Made by a program: the position numbers and the translations under genes. From assembly GCF_900112305.1 (NCBI RefSeq), contig NZ_FOKT01000010.1:26426-90425 (forward strand): a DNA stretch of 64,000 nucleotides, in the 5' to 3' direction. Position 1 is the stretch's first letter; each line of letters starts with the position of its first letter. Positions 1 through 11,537 of this stretch are shown piece by piece. The stretch comes from Microbulbifer thermotolerans (GTDB taxonomy: Bacteria > Pseudomonadota > Gammaproteobacteria > Pseudomonadales > Cellvibrionaceae). The notes beneath the pieces were generated by a model. The model did no database searches, had not been told where the DNA came from, and was given only the letters and a program-made list of their open reading frames with translations.

Positions 1-2
1 AA

Positions 3-371
3 TTCAGCCGTACCAGCGCTCACCGCAAGGCCATGTTCAAGAACATGACCGCTTCACTGGTGGAGCACGAACTGATCAAAACCACACTGCCAAAAGCCAA
101 GGAGCTGCGCCGCGTTGCGGAGCCGCTGATCACACTGGCGAAGAAAGACAGTGTTGCGAACCGCCGTTTGGCTTTCGCACGTATCCGCGATAAGGATGCC
201 GTGCGCAAGCTGTTCGAAGAGCTGGGTCCTCGTTATGAGTCCCGTCCGGGCGGCTATATCCGCATTCTCAAATGCGGTTTCCGCGCGGGGGACAAAGCGC
301 CGATGGCCTACGTCGAGCTGGTGGATCGCCCTCAGGTAGAGGAAGACGCTGCAGAAGCTGCTGAGGGTTAA
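3..371 (+). CDS. rplQ: 50S ribosomal protein L17, 5'-truncated
   Basis: Bacterial ribosomal protein L17 of the large subunit, last gene of the alpha ribosomal operon (rpsM-rpsK-rpsD-rpoA-rplQ). The window opens inside the gene: the frame is open from base 3 and reads [15 protein letters not shown], the conserved N-terminal L17 segment, so only about the first dozen residues are missing. The visible part includes the [12 protein letters not shown] and GGYIRILK segments typical of the family, followed by a short acidic Ala/Glu tail. A hairpin terminator lies about 30 bases after the stop, consistent with the operon's end. The ATG at 33 is internal, not the true start. Confidence 0.97.
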   Translation, partial: FSRTSAHRKAMFKNMTASLVEHELIKTTLPKAKELRRVAEPLITLAKKDSVANRRLAFARIRDKDAVRKLFEELGPRYESRPGGYIRILKCGFRAGDKAPMAYVELVDRPQVEEDAAEAAEG

Positions 372-398
372 TTCCCTCAGGTGGTTTCGCGCCAAGGA

Positions 399-423
399 GG
401 CCGGTCTGTGACCGGCCTTTTTT
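399..423 (+). terminator. Rho-independent terminator after rplQ
   Basis: Perfect 8-bp stem GGCCGGTC / GACCGGCC with a TGT loop, followed directly by a run of six T. It ends the alpha ribosomal operon just before the YeaC-like gene. Confidence 0.92.
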
Positions 424-445
424 GTATGTCAGTGAGGTACCGCTT

Positions 446-706
446 ATGTCCTTTGAAGAGTTGCTCAACAATCTCAATCCGGAGATTATCGGCAGTCTCA
501 AGCGCGCTATAGAGCTGGGCAAGTGGCCCAATGGCGTTGTGTTGACCGAGGAGCAGCGCAAGCTGTGTGTGGAGGCCGTTGTGACATGGGAACGGGGCAA
601 CCTGCCGCCTGAGGCCCAGGTTGGTTACGTCCCTCCTAAGGATTCCCCATGCGGTGACAAGGATGAAGCACAGACATTACAGTGGATTTCGGTGACTTCG
701 GATTAG
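446..706 (+). CDS. YeaC-like DUF1315 family protein
   Basis: Small protein of 86 residues, resembling E. coli YeaC (DUF1315), whose function is unknown. The N-terminal half carries the family pattern: an LNPEI segment, then ELGKWPNGVVLTEEQ, then a VTWERG helix. I chose the ATG at 446 (MSFEELLNN) rather than the in-frame ATG at 422 because 422 falls in the rplQ terminator T-run and the family begins at this point. No signal peptide or membrane segment is visible; it is probably a soluble cytoplasmic protein. It stands alone between the alpha-operon terminator and an unrelated gene. Confidence 0.8.
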   Translation: MSFEELLNNLNPEIIGSLKRAIELGKWPNGVVLTEEQRKLCVEAVVTWERGNLPPEAQVGYVPPKDSPCGDKDEAQTLQWISVTSD

Positions 707-824
707 TAACAGAGTGTCGTAGCGTCCCCGAGGCGTTGGTTTTTCCCCTCCAAGTAAAAGATTGGTTGCCTGCTTGAGCCCACGGAGTACACTGTTCGCG
801 CCATACTGAAGCGGGAACAAGACA

Positions 825-1454
825 ATGCATAAGAAAGTCCGGCTGTATGTAGGTTTCGTCTTTATCTTATTGTTGATCGCTGTTGCCTGGCGATACTTTT
901 CTTTTTCTCAGATTTTTTCCTCTGTTGTAGTCGCTGAGTCGAATGGTGCGGCCCCCCGTGACAACATTCGGTCCGAATTCGCGGCGCCCGAGCGGGATGC
1001 GCTACTGAGGCTTTTGTCTGATCCTCGGATTCAAACCTATTTTCAGCGTCAAGAAGATAAGTTGAGATTATCGGCGTATTTTCTCTCTGAAGAGGGAAGT
1101 CCCACTGATGAGGAGGCTTGGCGGCTGATTGAGTCGATAGAGCAGGACGGGCGGATTCTTGCCTACGAGGCCATGGCGTTGAAACTAGCTTGGCTCGAGC
1201 GTAACAGCAAGAACAAGACAGAGTTTGATGCCGCGGCCGAGGCAATGGTGAAGGAGTATCGGCAGAAAGCAATGCAAAGCGCGGAAGAATACGATCCCTA
1301 TAAGGACGTACCGGGTTTTGCCGAGTATAAGGAGGCGGAGCGGCGCATAGTGCAGGAGGTGCAACAAATGACCTCATTTCCGAATGGTATGAGTCGGCAC
1401 GAATATTTGCGCCATAGGCTGCAGGAGGCGCGGGAGGAAGCCTATGGTCGTTGA
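825..1454 (+). CDS. unknown membrane-anchored protein
   Basis: Unrecognised protein of 209 residues. Residues about 6-25 form one hydrophobic segment (YVGFVFILLLIAVAW) preceded by Lys/Arg, so it is either a signal anchor or an uncleaved signal peptide, with the rest in the periplasm. The remainder is predicted largely helical and charged, with many Glu, Arg and Ala residues and a C-terminal RHRLQEAREEAYGR stretch that looks coiled-coil-like. No catalytic motif was recognised. It does not show the lipase-chaperone motif, although size and architecture loosely recall periplasmic foldases. A possible promoter (TTGCCT at 766, TACACT at 788, spacing 16) precedes it. It converges on the pectinacetylesterase-like gene across a shared terminator. 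Confidence 0.7.
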   Translation: MHKKVRLYVGFVFILLLIAVAWRYFSFSQIFSSVVVAESNGAAPRDNIRSEFAAPERDALLRLLSDPRIQTYFQRQEDKLRLSAYFLSEEGSPTDEEAWRLIESIEQDGRILAYEAMALKLAWLERNSKNKTEFDAAAEAMVKEYRQKAMQSAEEYDPYKDVPGFAEYKEAERRIVQEVQQMTSFPNGMSRHEYLRHRLQEAREEAYGR

Positions 1455-1506
1455 ATTGTGTGTCAAAATCTATGGCAGTGGTATTCGAGCTCCATCAATG
1501 ACTCAG

Positions 1507-1540
1507 AAAAAAAGCGCGGCAAATGCCGCGCTTTTTGTTT
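1507..1540. terminator. bidirectional terminator between convergent genes
   Basis: Stem GCGCGGC / GCCGCGC with an AAAT loop, flanked by an A-run on the left and a T-run on the right, so it can act on both strands. It separates the unknown gene ending at 1454 from the minus-strand hydrolase ending at 1546. Confidence 0.92.
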
Positions 1541-1545
1541 ACGGC

Positions 1546-3000
1546 TTATAAGAGACCGTCTACCAAGTCGTAGAACCAACTGTGATTGTTTTCAAAATCC
1601 GATACTTTATCGGTTTCATAGGCGCGTATCATGGCGCCGCCCTGATAGTTGACAATGTTATTGAGAAAATCACGCAGAACTAGACCGTGCTCGGCAATCT
1701 CACCATACTCGAGATCGAGGATGGTAGTGCAGTGACTTTCGTTAAAATCCCTAAACATCGGGAAGTAGTAGCCCCAGTTGCTTGTTTGATCCAAAAGTGG
1801 AATCAGGTTGTTGTGAGTGTCCCACTGCCACTTTTCCCTTAATTTATTCAGGCGGGATTCCCCATTTGGATCGCTGTAAATATCTTCGTGGAAGCGTTCG
1901 TAAGAATAGGATGAAAAGTTACCATCGGCGAGAAAATGTGTGATTCCCAGCCGATCTTCGGGGAACTTGTCTGACAGAGCCTTATAGAGTGAGGCCAGTT
2001 CGTTACTGTTAAAACCGGGTGTAATACTGCTGAGAAAATTAATCGGATTTGTTTCTCTGGGATCACCTCCGGCGGTGTAGGTAGTCCAGGACCGCAATAC
2101 TTCCTTGTGCAGGGGTACGGAGGGGTAGGACGCAATATCATCACTGTTTAACGGTGCGTGGAACAACGGGCCTGAATCATCGATCAGGTAGCCGTAGGTC
2201 GCATCCATATCTGCGCGCAACTTAGAATAGTTGAGCAAAGCGCCAATACTGCCCGCGCTGCAGCCTGCCGCCAATACTTGCTCAGGTTTTTGCAAATTGT
2301 TTTTTACCCAGGAAACGACTGCCTGCACATTGCGAAGACCGTTATGGTGCCATATGAGATCTGGGTTTTGGCCTGTGGGATCTTGGTAAATTTCCGTCTT
2401 GTCTCCCACATAGATGTCACCGGTGCAATAGGGAACATACACTAGGTTCCACTCTCCGGTTTTGAACTGATTGTAGGGGTGGTGAGTGTAGATCAGGGGG
2501 GAGACTGCCGCAGTGGCCAGGTTGGCGGTATTCTGAAAATCCAGCAGATTGATGTTTTGCACATAGTTGTCTGGGATTCCATTGGGATTGCGTGCGCCGC
2601 GAATACCCGCTTGCCCTGAGCAACTTTCATAGTCCCAGCAGGCGCCGCCGCCCTCAAAGTAAAAAATGGTATTGCTGGTATCCGGGACCCGGTAGACAAA
2701 AAATTTATAGGGCGAGCCGTTGCCGCACATTGCGCCGGTGCTGATTGGAACATCGACTTTTTGCCAGTTGTCATAGTCGCCCGGGTCGAAGCCGTCGTCG
2801 AAATCCGGGTCGTGCAGGCTCAACGGATACATGCCCTGTGCTTGCTCCGGTGTCACTGGGGCATTGGCTTTAGGTGGGTTAAACAGATTGCCCAGTGTGG
2901 TCCAAAAACCATAATCCCCGGGTTCGGCCAGGGCATGTGCGGACAGAATCAGTGAGCTGGCGGCCAGTGCCAGCGACGACGGACGGAGAATTTTTATCAT
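1546..3000 (-). CDS. secreted pectinacetylesterase-family hydrolase
   Basis: Protein of 484 residues in the pectinacetylesterase/Notum group of serine carbohydrate esterases, predicted to remove acyl groups from a polysaccharide or other ester outside the cytoplasm. Start at 3000 (MIKILRPSS) is chosen because a GGGGA ribosome site lies 8 bases upstream and it gives a clean signal peptide of about 25 residues ending SAHALA; the longer frame to 3090 adds no homologous sequence. Family marks are GGGACWDYESC near residue 120, the nucleophile motif GCSAG with Ser about 248, an IDDSGP segment just after it (candidate Asp) and FNESHC near the C-terminus (candidate His). Several cysteines suggest disulfides. 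Exact substrate cannot be read from sequence; some relatives are annotated as depolymerases or lipase-like. No other polysaccharide-degrading gene is adjacent. Confidence 0.85.
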   Translation of the reverse strand: MIKILRPSSLALAASSLILSAHALAEPGDYGFWTTLGNLFNPPKANAPVTPEQAQGMYPLSLHDPDFDDGFDPGDYDNWQKVDVPISTGAMCGNGSPYKFFVYRVPDTSNTIFYFEGGGACWDYESCSGQAGIRGARNPNGIPDNYVQNINLLDFQNTANLATAAVSPLIYTHHPYNQFKTGEWNLVYVPYCTGDIYVGDKTEIYQDPTGQNPDLIWHHNGLRNVQAVVSWVKNNLQKPEQVLAAGCSAGSIGALLNYSKLRADMDATYGYLIDDSGPLFHAPLNSDDIASYPSVPLHKEVLRSWTTYTAGGDPRETNPINFLSSITPGFNSNELASLYKALSDKFPEDRLGITHFLADGNFSSYSYERFHEDIYSDPNGESRLNKLREKWQWDTHNNLIPLLDQTSNWGYYFPMFRDFNESHCTTILDLEYGEIAEHGLVLRDFLNNIVNYQGGAMIRAYETDKVSDFENNHSWFYDLVDGLL

Positions 3001-3035
3001 TATTGATCCCCTTCGGTTGGTTGACATTATTTTTC

Positions 3036-3048
3036 TGGACTTTGTCCA
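3036..3048. promoter_or_regulatory. palindromic box TGGAC-N3-GTCCA, copy 1
   Basis: Perfect 5-bp half-sites around TTT, 36 bp before the start codon of the pectinacetylesterase-like gene. The same box recurs at 3109-3121 with a different 3-bp spacer, which suggests a dimeric repressor or activator site rather than a chance hairpin. Confidence 0.45.
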
Positions 3049-3108
3049 ATTGATAATGCTGCGTCGTACCACTGGGACAATAAAAATCACCCTCGACTAA
3101 TTCAATCG

Positions 3109-3121
3109 TGGACGCGGTCCA
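3109..3121. promoter_or_regulatory. palindromic box TGGAC-N3-GTCCA, copy 2
   Basis: Second copy with spacer GCG. Centre-to-centre distance to copy 1 is 73 bp, close to seven helical turns, so the two sites would face the same side of the DNA. The rest of the 273-bp gap 3001-3273 shows nothing else clear. Confidence 0.45.
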
Positions 3122-3273
3122 AACTCTTTTTTGGGTGAAACGCACAGAGGGTAGTGAAGCGGCTGCGGCGGGTCCAGCAATTTTCGCGCAGGAACCATTT
3201 GGTCATCGTAGACTTAGCAGTCCGCTGTTTGCTGGGTGAACTGTGTCACAAAAGTTGTTTGACGCGCGGTGAA

Positions 3274-4227
3274 TTAATCCGAAGCGCTATGACATGAGTA
3301 TTCGGCAGTCAACTGGTTGAGCAACGCGGATTTGCCCGCGAGAATCTCGTGCGCCCGGGCCAGGGAAACCTTTTCAAAGCTGATCCGGTCATTGGCTTTA
3401 AGTTGGCCGAGCAGATGTTGGTCGGCACTGATGACATGGGCGATACGCGGATAGCCACCTATGGTCTGACCTTCGACAAAGGCAATAATCGGGTCGCCAT
3501 CTGGCGGAACCTGTATTGTACCCGGGCACAGCCCGGAGGAGATTATTTGGGTCCTGGCTGCGCAGTGCAGGGGTTCTCCGGTCAGGCGAATACCCATGCG
3601 ATTGCTTTGCGGGGTGACCCTGAAAGCCTGCGTGTAAAAGCGTTCCAAGGTCTCTCCGGAGAACAGCGTTTCCTCAGCGCCGGCGACGACGCGCAGCCGG
3701 GGATGGCCGGTGTATCTGAGCCGGTGTTCTTCCCGCAGCTGACGGTCGGCGACAGTGCGGGTTTCTTCAAAACGGATCAAATCTCCCTTTTTCAGGGGCT
3801 GTCCTCCGCAGCCGCCGAAGCCCGACTGGAGGTGTGTGGAGAAACTGTCGAATATCCGTGTCAGTGCCATCTGGCCGGCAAAAGCGATATAGGCCCGGGT
3901 ACCGCTGAGGAGTTGTCCGAAGTTGAGGACACTGCCGCGCCGGGCTTGGATCACCTGATCGTTTTCGACGCTCTCACCGTCGAGGGTTAGTGTGAAGCGG
4001 GCACCGGTAACCACCAGGGATATATCGCATTGAAACTCGAGACGGGGGCCGATCAGGGTGACTTCCAACACCGGGTTGTGTGGCGGATTGCCCAGCAGCA
4101 GATTGCCCAGGCGAGCCGCCAATGGATCCGCGGCGCCGCCCTGAGAAACCCCGTAGCGCATCATGCCTGTGCGGCCGAGGTCCTGCACACTGGTTTGCAG
4201 CCCCGCATCGATAAACCGAATACTCAC
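3274..4227 (-). CDS. pxpC: 5-oxoprolinase subunit C (biotin-dependent-carboxyltransferase fold)
   Basis: Third subunit of the ATP-dependent prokaryotic 5-oxoprolinase PxpABC, which opens 5-oxoproline (pyroglutamate) to glutamate in the cytoplasm. The 317-residue protein begins with the family signature IDAGLQTSVQDLGR and GVSQGGAADP and later has the SNRMGIRLTG and PPDGDPI segments seen in PxpC/KipA and in the allophanate hydrolase subunit 2 domain. Its ATG overlaps the end of pxpB by four bases, indicating translational coupling. Length is normal. The alternative name KipA applies to the Bacillus homologue, but the complete pxpA-pxpB-pxpC set argues for oxoprolinase. Confidence 0.93.
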   Translation of the reverse strand: MSIRFIDAGLQTSVQDLGRTGMMRYGVSQGGAADPLAARLGNLLLGNPPHNPVLEVTLIGPRLEFQCDISLVVTGARFTLTLDGESVENDQVIQARRGSVLNFGQLLSGTRAYIAFAGQMALTRIFDSFSTHLQSGFGGCGGQPLKKGDLIRFEETRTVADRQLREEHRLRYTGHPRLRVVAGAEETLFSGETLERFYTQAFRVTPQSNRMGIRLTGEPLHCAARTQIISSGLCPGTIQVPPDGDPIIAFVEGQTIGGYPRIAHVISADQHLLGQLKANDRISFEKVSLARAHEILAGKSALLNQLTAEYSCHSASD

Positions 4228-4952
4228 GCCGCAGGCTCCTGTGGCCGGGTTGAAAAAGTGTCTGGGTCGAAGCGCTCGAACGCTTCGCTGTCGATGGGGT
4301 AGAACTCAATTCTGTCGAGTGGTTCGGCAACGAAAGGCCGGTTGTGTCCGGGGCGGAAAAGCGCAACTGGGGTGCGGCCGATAATTTGCCACCCTCCCGG
4401 AGTGGCCTGGGGATAAATCCCGGTCTGGCTACCGCCGATGCCGACAGAACCAGCGGGCACACGAAGCTCCGGTGTGGCCTTACGCGGACAGTGCAACAGC
4501 GGATCCAGTCCTCCCAGATACAGGAATCCCGGCGTAAAACCCAGCATATGCACCAGGTATCGCGGCGCTGTGTGCCGCGCGATTATCTGCTCTGCGGACA
4601 GCCCGGTGTGCGCGCTGACCGCTTGCATATCCGGTGCAAACTCAGGCGCGTAGCAGACGGGGATACGTATCAGGCGTGACTGATCCGACTTTGATGCCGA
4701 CACTTCGGGATGACGGTTGGCTAAGATTTCAAGCCGCGCCGAAAGTTGTGGACTGTCGCATAACAGGGGATCGTAGCACACGGTCAGGCACTGGTAAGCG
4801 GGGATCAGCTCCCGGACACCCTGCCATTGCTGTGCCTCTATTGCTTGTGCGAGAGCTGTGATGTGCCTGCTGAGCGCTTCACTTGGTTCCGCGTCAAAGC
4901 GGATGTCCAGAGCGCTGTCGCCATTGGTGACAATGGAAAAAGCGGCCTTCAC
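4224..4952 (-). CDS. pxpB: 5-oxoprolinase subunit B
   Basis: Second subunit of PxpABC, homologous to KipI and to the N-terminal part of the allophanate hydrolase carboxyl-transferase-like region. The 242-residue protein shows the typical C-terminal run: MLGFTPGFLYLGGLD, RVPAGSVGIGGSQTGIYP and GGWQIIGRTP. It overlaps pxpA and pxpC by four bases on each side (ATGA overlaps), so the three genes form a tight operon. With PxpC it is thought to provide the ATP-dependent activation step, while PxpA opens the ring. No signal peptide; cytoplasmic. Confidence 0.93.
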   Translation of the reverse strand: MKAAFSIVTNGDSALDIRFDAEPSEALSRHITALAQAIEAQQWQGVRELIPAYQCLTVCYDPLLCDSPQLSARLEILANRHPEVSASKSDQSRLIRIPVCYAPEFAPDMQAVSAHTGLSAEQIIARHTAPRYLVHMLGFTPGFLYLGGLDPLLHCPRKATPELRVPAGSVGIGGSQTGIYPQATPGGWQIIGRTPVALFRPGHNRPFVAEPLDRIEFYPIDSEAFERFDPDTFSTRPQEPAA

Positions 4953-5701
4953 TGGCGCACCTCTATTCCCCGTGAGCGCAAAAATTGCAACAGCGCCAGC
5001 GCTATTTCGGGCGCCTTGGGGTGATCACCGTGCAGACAGATACTGTCTACCGGAAACTGCAGCGGTGCCTGCCGGTAGGATTCAAAGGGCAACCCCCGGG
5101 CCAGGCGCAGAGCCTGCTCCAGGCATTGATCCAGGTCTGCAATCACGGCGTTTTCCAGGTGCCGCGGCGCCAATCTGCGTTTGTCCAGGTAGCGGCGGTC
5201 GAGAAACCCCTCGCGAATAAAGGGATGCCCGTGTCTGAGCGCGGCAGCTTCCATTTCTGCGTTGGCAAGTCCCATGATTTTCAATGCGGGAAATTCGCGC
5301 GCGATAAAATCCGTCAAGTGCTCGGACAGCTCGGCATCGGTCTCCACGTCATTGTAGAGGGCACCGTGCAGCTTGATATGGTCCAGTACAACGCCCACCT
5401 CTGCAGCGACATTGAGTAGCCGGTTAACCTGTTCGCCGATGGATTCGAGCAGCTCATCCACTTCCATGGCCAGGGATACGCGGCCGAAGCGCGCCGGGTC
5501 TGGATATCCGGGGTGGGCACCAGCGGTGACACCGTGCTTGCGCGCGTTGTCGAGGGACTGACGCATAGTGAGCAGGTTGCCGGCGTGCGCGCCGCAGGCG
5601 ATATTGCAGCGGGAGATATACGGCATTATCCGTGCGTCCCGATCGCAATCAGCACTGGACGTGCCTTCGCCCAAGTCACTGTTGATATCGATTCTTTCCA
5701 T
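4949..5701 (-). CDS. pxpA: 5-oxoprolinase subunit A (LamB/YcsF family)
   Basis: First subunit of 5-oxoprolinase, a LamB/YcsF family protein of 250 residues. Signature segments are INSDLGEG at the start, CNIACGAHAGN around residue 33, GAHPGYPD near residue 61, HIKLHGALYND near residue 108 and DSICLHGDHP near the end; the conserved Asp and His residues in these motifs are the family's presumed active-site residues. It starts 40 bases after the uvrA stop, so it may be transcribed partly by read-through from uvrA. The complex recycles pyroglutamate formed spontaneously from glutamine. Confidence 0.94.
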   Translation of the reverse strand: MERIDINSDLGEGTSSADCDRDARIMPYISRCNIACGAHAGNLLTMRQSLDNARKHGVTAGAHPGYPDPARFGRVSLAMEVDELLESIGEQVNRLLNVAAEVGVVLDHIKLHGALYNDVETDAELSEHLTDFIAREFPALKIMGLANAEMEAAALRHGHPFIREGFLDRRYLDKRRLAPRHLENAVIADLDQCLEQALRLARGLPFESYRQAPLQFPVDSICLHGDHPKAPEIALALLQFLRSRGIEVRQ

Positions 5702-5741
5702 AAGCCTGTACCCGAAGGCGGACTGAAAGCTGCGCTCGCCG

Positions 5742-8567
<2,826 letters not shown>

Positions 8568-8718
8568 ACTCTACCTGCCTGTCTGTTTGCGACCTGGGGC
8601 GAAAACCCGGGGCTTCGCGCCTGGTTTCTGCGGCGCGGGAAAACAGCCAAGTATAATCCTGCTACTAAGTGTGCCAAAATTCCCCGCTCCGAAAAGACCA
8701 GCAAAAGATTGACAACGC

Positions 8719-10125
8719 ATGATCCCCGTCATTCTCTGCGGCGGCACAGGCTCGCGGCTTTGGCCTCTGTCCCGGGAAGCCTACCCAAAACAGTTTTTAT
8801 CTCTGACCGGCAGCGACACCATGTTACAGGCCACGGCTCTGCGTCTCGATGGTATCGAAGAGGTGCAGGCCCCCATAGTGGTGTGTAACGAGGAGCACCG
8901 TTTTGCCGCCGCTGAACAGCTGCAAGAAATTGGCCACAAGGCGCAGGCAATACTGCTCGAGCCCTGTGCCCGGAATACAGCGCCAGCAATCGCTCTGGCT
9001 GCGCTCGCGGCATTGGAGACCGGGGCAGATCCTCTGCTGTTGGTATTGCCGGCGGATCATATGGTGGCTGATGTGGCCGCCTTCCAGAGGGCCGTGGCCG
9101 AAGCGTCTGCGCTGGCGGAGGCGGGCCACCTGGTGACTTTTGGGATAGTGCCCACTCGTGCGGAGACGGGTTACGGTTACATCCGCCGGGGCGAAGCTGT
9201 CGGCGAAGGGGGCTGGAAGGTAGCGGAGTTTGTAGAGAAGCCGGATGCAGCCACCGCCGAGCGCTACCTGGCCGACGGCGGTTACGCCTGGAACAGCGGT
9301 ATCTTCCTTTTCCGGGCCGCACGCTATATCGAAGAGCTGGGCCAGCACCAGCCGGAAATACTCGATGCCTGCCGCGCCGCCTTTGCCGGAGCGGCGCGGG
9401 ATTTGGACTTTACCCGGGTGGATGCGGAAGCTTTTTCTTCCTGCCCCGAGGATTCGGTGGACTACGCAGTGATGGAAAAGACCGAATCCGCGGCGGTGGT
9501 GCCGATGGATGCCGGATGGAGCGACGTGGGCTCCTGGTCTGCGCTCTGGGAACTGTCGGAACGGGACGATGACGATAATCTGTTGCACGGCGACGCGCTG
9601 GCGGAGGACAGCAGCGGCTGTCTGGTGCGCGCCGACAGCCGGCTGGTGGGATTACTCGGCGTGCGCGACCTGGTTGTGGTGGACACTGACGATGCCCTGC
9701 TGATCGCCGATAAGCAGCGGGTGCAGGAGGTAAAGAGGCTGGTGCAGCGTTTGAACGCCGCATCGCGCAGTGAGACCCGGCGACACCGCAAGGTCTACCG
9801 TCCCTGGGGTTACTATGACTCCATCGATGCGGGGCCGCGCTTTCAGGTCAAGCGCATCGTGGTAAAACCCGGACGGCAACTGTCCCTGCAAATGCATCAC
9901 CACCGCGCCGAGCACTGGATAGTGGTGCGCGGTACAGCGAAGGTGACGCGAGGCGATGAAGAGCTATTAGTCACCGAGAATCAATCCACATACATCCCCC
10001 TGGGGGTGGTACACCGATTGGAGAATCCCGGCACCATCCCGCTGGAGTTGATCGAGGTGCAGTCCGGCAGTTATTTGGGAGAGGATGATATCGTCCGCTT
10101 CGATGACAGCTATGGCCGCGTGTAG
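8719..10125 (+). CDS. manC: mannose-1-phosphate guanylyltransferase / mannose-6-phosphate isomerase
   Basis: Bifunctional type II enzyme (ManC/AlgA/CpsB group) of 468 residues that makes GDP-mannose from mannose-1-phosphate and GTP and isomerises fructose-6-phosphate to mannose-6-phosphate. The N-terminal nucleotidyltransferase domain opens with the [12 protein letters not shown] loop and contains the FVEKP active-site motif near residue 175. The C-terminal cupin begins around residue 355 ([11 protein letters not shown]) and carries the metal-binding [10 protein letters not shown] segment. A good -10 (TATAAT at 8652) precedes it but a -35 is not obvious. GDP-mannose feeds exopolysaccharide or lipopolysaccharide sugars. 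The mutase that would supply mannose-1-phosphate is probably the gene at 15999. Confidence 0.93.
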   Translation: MIPVILCGGTGSRLWPLSREAYPKQFLSLTGSDTMLQATALRLDGIEEVQAPIVVCNEEHRFAAAEQLQEIGHKAQAILLEPCARNTAPAIALAALAALETGADPLLLVLPADHMVADVAAFQRAVAEASALAEAGHLVTFGIVPTRAETGYGYIRRGEAVGEGGWKVAEFVEKPDAATAERYLADGGYAWNSGIFLFRAARYIEELGQHQPEILDACRAAFAGAARDLDFTRVDAEAFSSCPEDSVDYAVMEKTESAAVVPMDAGWSDVGSWSALWELSERDDDDNLLHGDALAEDSSGCLVRADSRLVGLLGVRDLVVVDTDDALLIADKQRVQEVKRLVQRLNAASRSETRRHRKVYRPWGYYDSIDAGPRFQVKRIVVKPGRQLSLQMHHHRAEHWIVVRGTAKVTRGDEELLVTENQSTYIPLGVVHRLENPGTIPLELIEVQSGSYLGEDDIVRFDDSYGRV

Positions 10126-10263
10126 GAGGGCTCTTTCCTCGGCGCGGAAGCGGGGCCCACAGCTTGCTGAGGTTTGTCAATACTCCGCCAGTGGTGGGTC
10201 TTCGGTCGCGCTGCCTAACGCTGTTACAATGCGCGCCTTGTTTACAGCTGTACCGGAAATCCG

Positions 10264-11433
10264 ATGAACGCCTCCGAACGCCGCGCCCTCGCCGGTCTCG
10301 CTTCCCTCTATGTCTTCCGTATGCTCGGTCTGTTTATGGTGCTGCCGGTGATGACGGTTTACGGGGCCGATTACCGCGGCAGCACGCCGGCGTTGTTGGG
10401 GATGGCCCTTGGTGTTTACGGTCTCAGTCAGGCACTGCTGCAAATTCCGCTGGGCATGCTGTCGGACCGCTGGGGGCGCAAACCGGTGATGTACGCAGGC
10501 CTCGCTCTGTTCGCTTGCGGCAGTCTGGTCGCGGCTTTGACCGACTCTGTATACGGGCTTATCGCCGGCCGTATGCTGCAGGGCGCCGGGGCCATAGCCG
10601 CGGCCACTATGGCGTTGGTGGCGGATCTGACCCGCGATGAAAATCGGGGTATCGCCATGGCGGTAATCGGCGCGGCTATCGGGGTGGCTTTTATGCTCGC
10701 CGCGGTGCTGGGGCCGCTCCTCGCCGGTGCGGGCGGGCTGTCGGCCATCTTTTGGGTGACTATGGCGCTGGCACTTGTGGGCATGTTGCTATTGTGGCGC
10801 CTGGTGCCCACTCCGGAGTCTCCGCGGCGGCCAGCGGTTGTTCGCGGCGGGCTGGGTGCGGTTCTGGGCAATGGCTCTGTCTGGCGCCTGGCTAGTGGAG
10901 CCTTCTTCCTTCACTTGCTGTTGACGGCGCTCTTCGTGCCGCTGCCGCTGGTGCTGGTAGAAACTCTGGGGCTGCCGGCTGGCTCGCACTGGAAAATATA
11001 TGGCCCGATTATGCTGGGAGCCTTTGTCGTTATGTTGCCGCTGATGCGCTTGGCGGAGCGCAGGGGGCGAGTGCGTGAGGCCATGCTGGCGGCTCTGTTT
11101 GCACTGGGTGCCGGCGCGGGTGCGCTCCGGGTGGAGTCCGGTTTTCCACTGTTGGCTTTGCTGTCGGTTTTCTTTATCGCCTTCAATCTGCTGGAGGCAT
11201 TGATGCCAGCGCAATTGACCCGGGAAGCGCCCGCGGAGGCCCGCGGCGCCGCATCCGGGCTCTATGCCACTGTGCAGTTCCTCGGTGTCTTCACCGGTGG
11301 GGTGTGCGGGGGTTGGTTGTTTAATTTCGGCGGCGCCGGAGCAGTAGTGGTGATGATTTTCACAGTCTTACTGTTGTGGGCGTTGCTATGGTGTTTATTG
11401 CTTTGGCGCGGCAGAACTGCTGGCACTTGCTAA
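10264..11433 (+). CDS. MFS transporter, YajR-like without the C-terminal domain
   Basis: Major facilitator superfamily transporter of 389 residues with about 12 membrane helices, related to the drug:H+ antiporter family member YajR. Shared marks include RMLGLFMVLPV in helix 1, the motif-A loop GMLSDRWGRKP after helix 2, GRMLQGAGAIAAA in helix 4 and an FNLLEALMP segment in the C-terminal half. E. coli YajR carries an additional C-terminal ferredoxin-like domain of about 65 residues; this protein stops after helix 12 and lacks it. The location between uvrA and ssb matches Pseudomonas. Substrate unknown; export of small molecules is likely. Confidence 0.88.
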   Translation: MNASERRALAGLASLYVFRMLGLFMVLPVMTVYGADYRGSTPALLGMALGVYGLSQALLQIPLGMLSDRWGRKPVMYAGLALFACGSLVAALTDSVYGLIAGRMLQGAGAIAAATMALVADLTRDENRGIAMAVIGAAIGVAFMLAAVLGPLLAGAGGLSAIFWVTMALALVGMLLLWRLVPTPESPRRPAVVRGGLGAVLGNGSVWRLASGAFFLHLLLTALFVPLPLVLVETLGLPAGSHWKIYGPIMLGAFVVMLPLMRLAERRGRVREAMLAALFALGAGAGALRVESGFPLLALLSVFFIAFNLLEALMPAQLTREAPAEARGAASGLYATVQFLGVFTGGVCGGWLFNFGGAGAVVVMIFTVLLLWALLWCLLLWRGRTAGTC

Positions 11434-11446
11434 CCGGTTGCGCCTG

Positions 11447-11475
11447 TTGTGTGCCGCTGGATAAATATCCATAAT
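11447..11475 (+). promoter_or_regulatory. candidate sigma-70 promoter of ssb
   Basis: TTGTGT at 11447 and CATAAT at 11470 with a 17-bp spacer, about 60 bp before the ssb start codon. Confidence 0.5.
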
Positions 11476-11537
11476 TTGCAAAGTTTATTTTCGGAATCCG
11501 TACTGGACCGGTTCCACAGCTACGAGAGGAGAGGCCC

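Noticed and set aside
11503..11519. possible LexA box CTG...CAG before ssb
   Set aside because: The inner spacer is 11 bp, not the 10 bp of CTG-N10-CAG, and half-site bases outside the core do not match.
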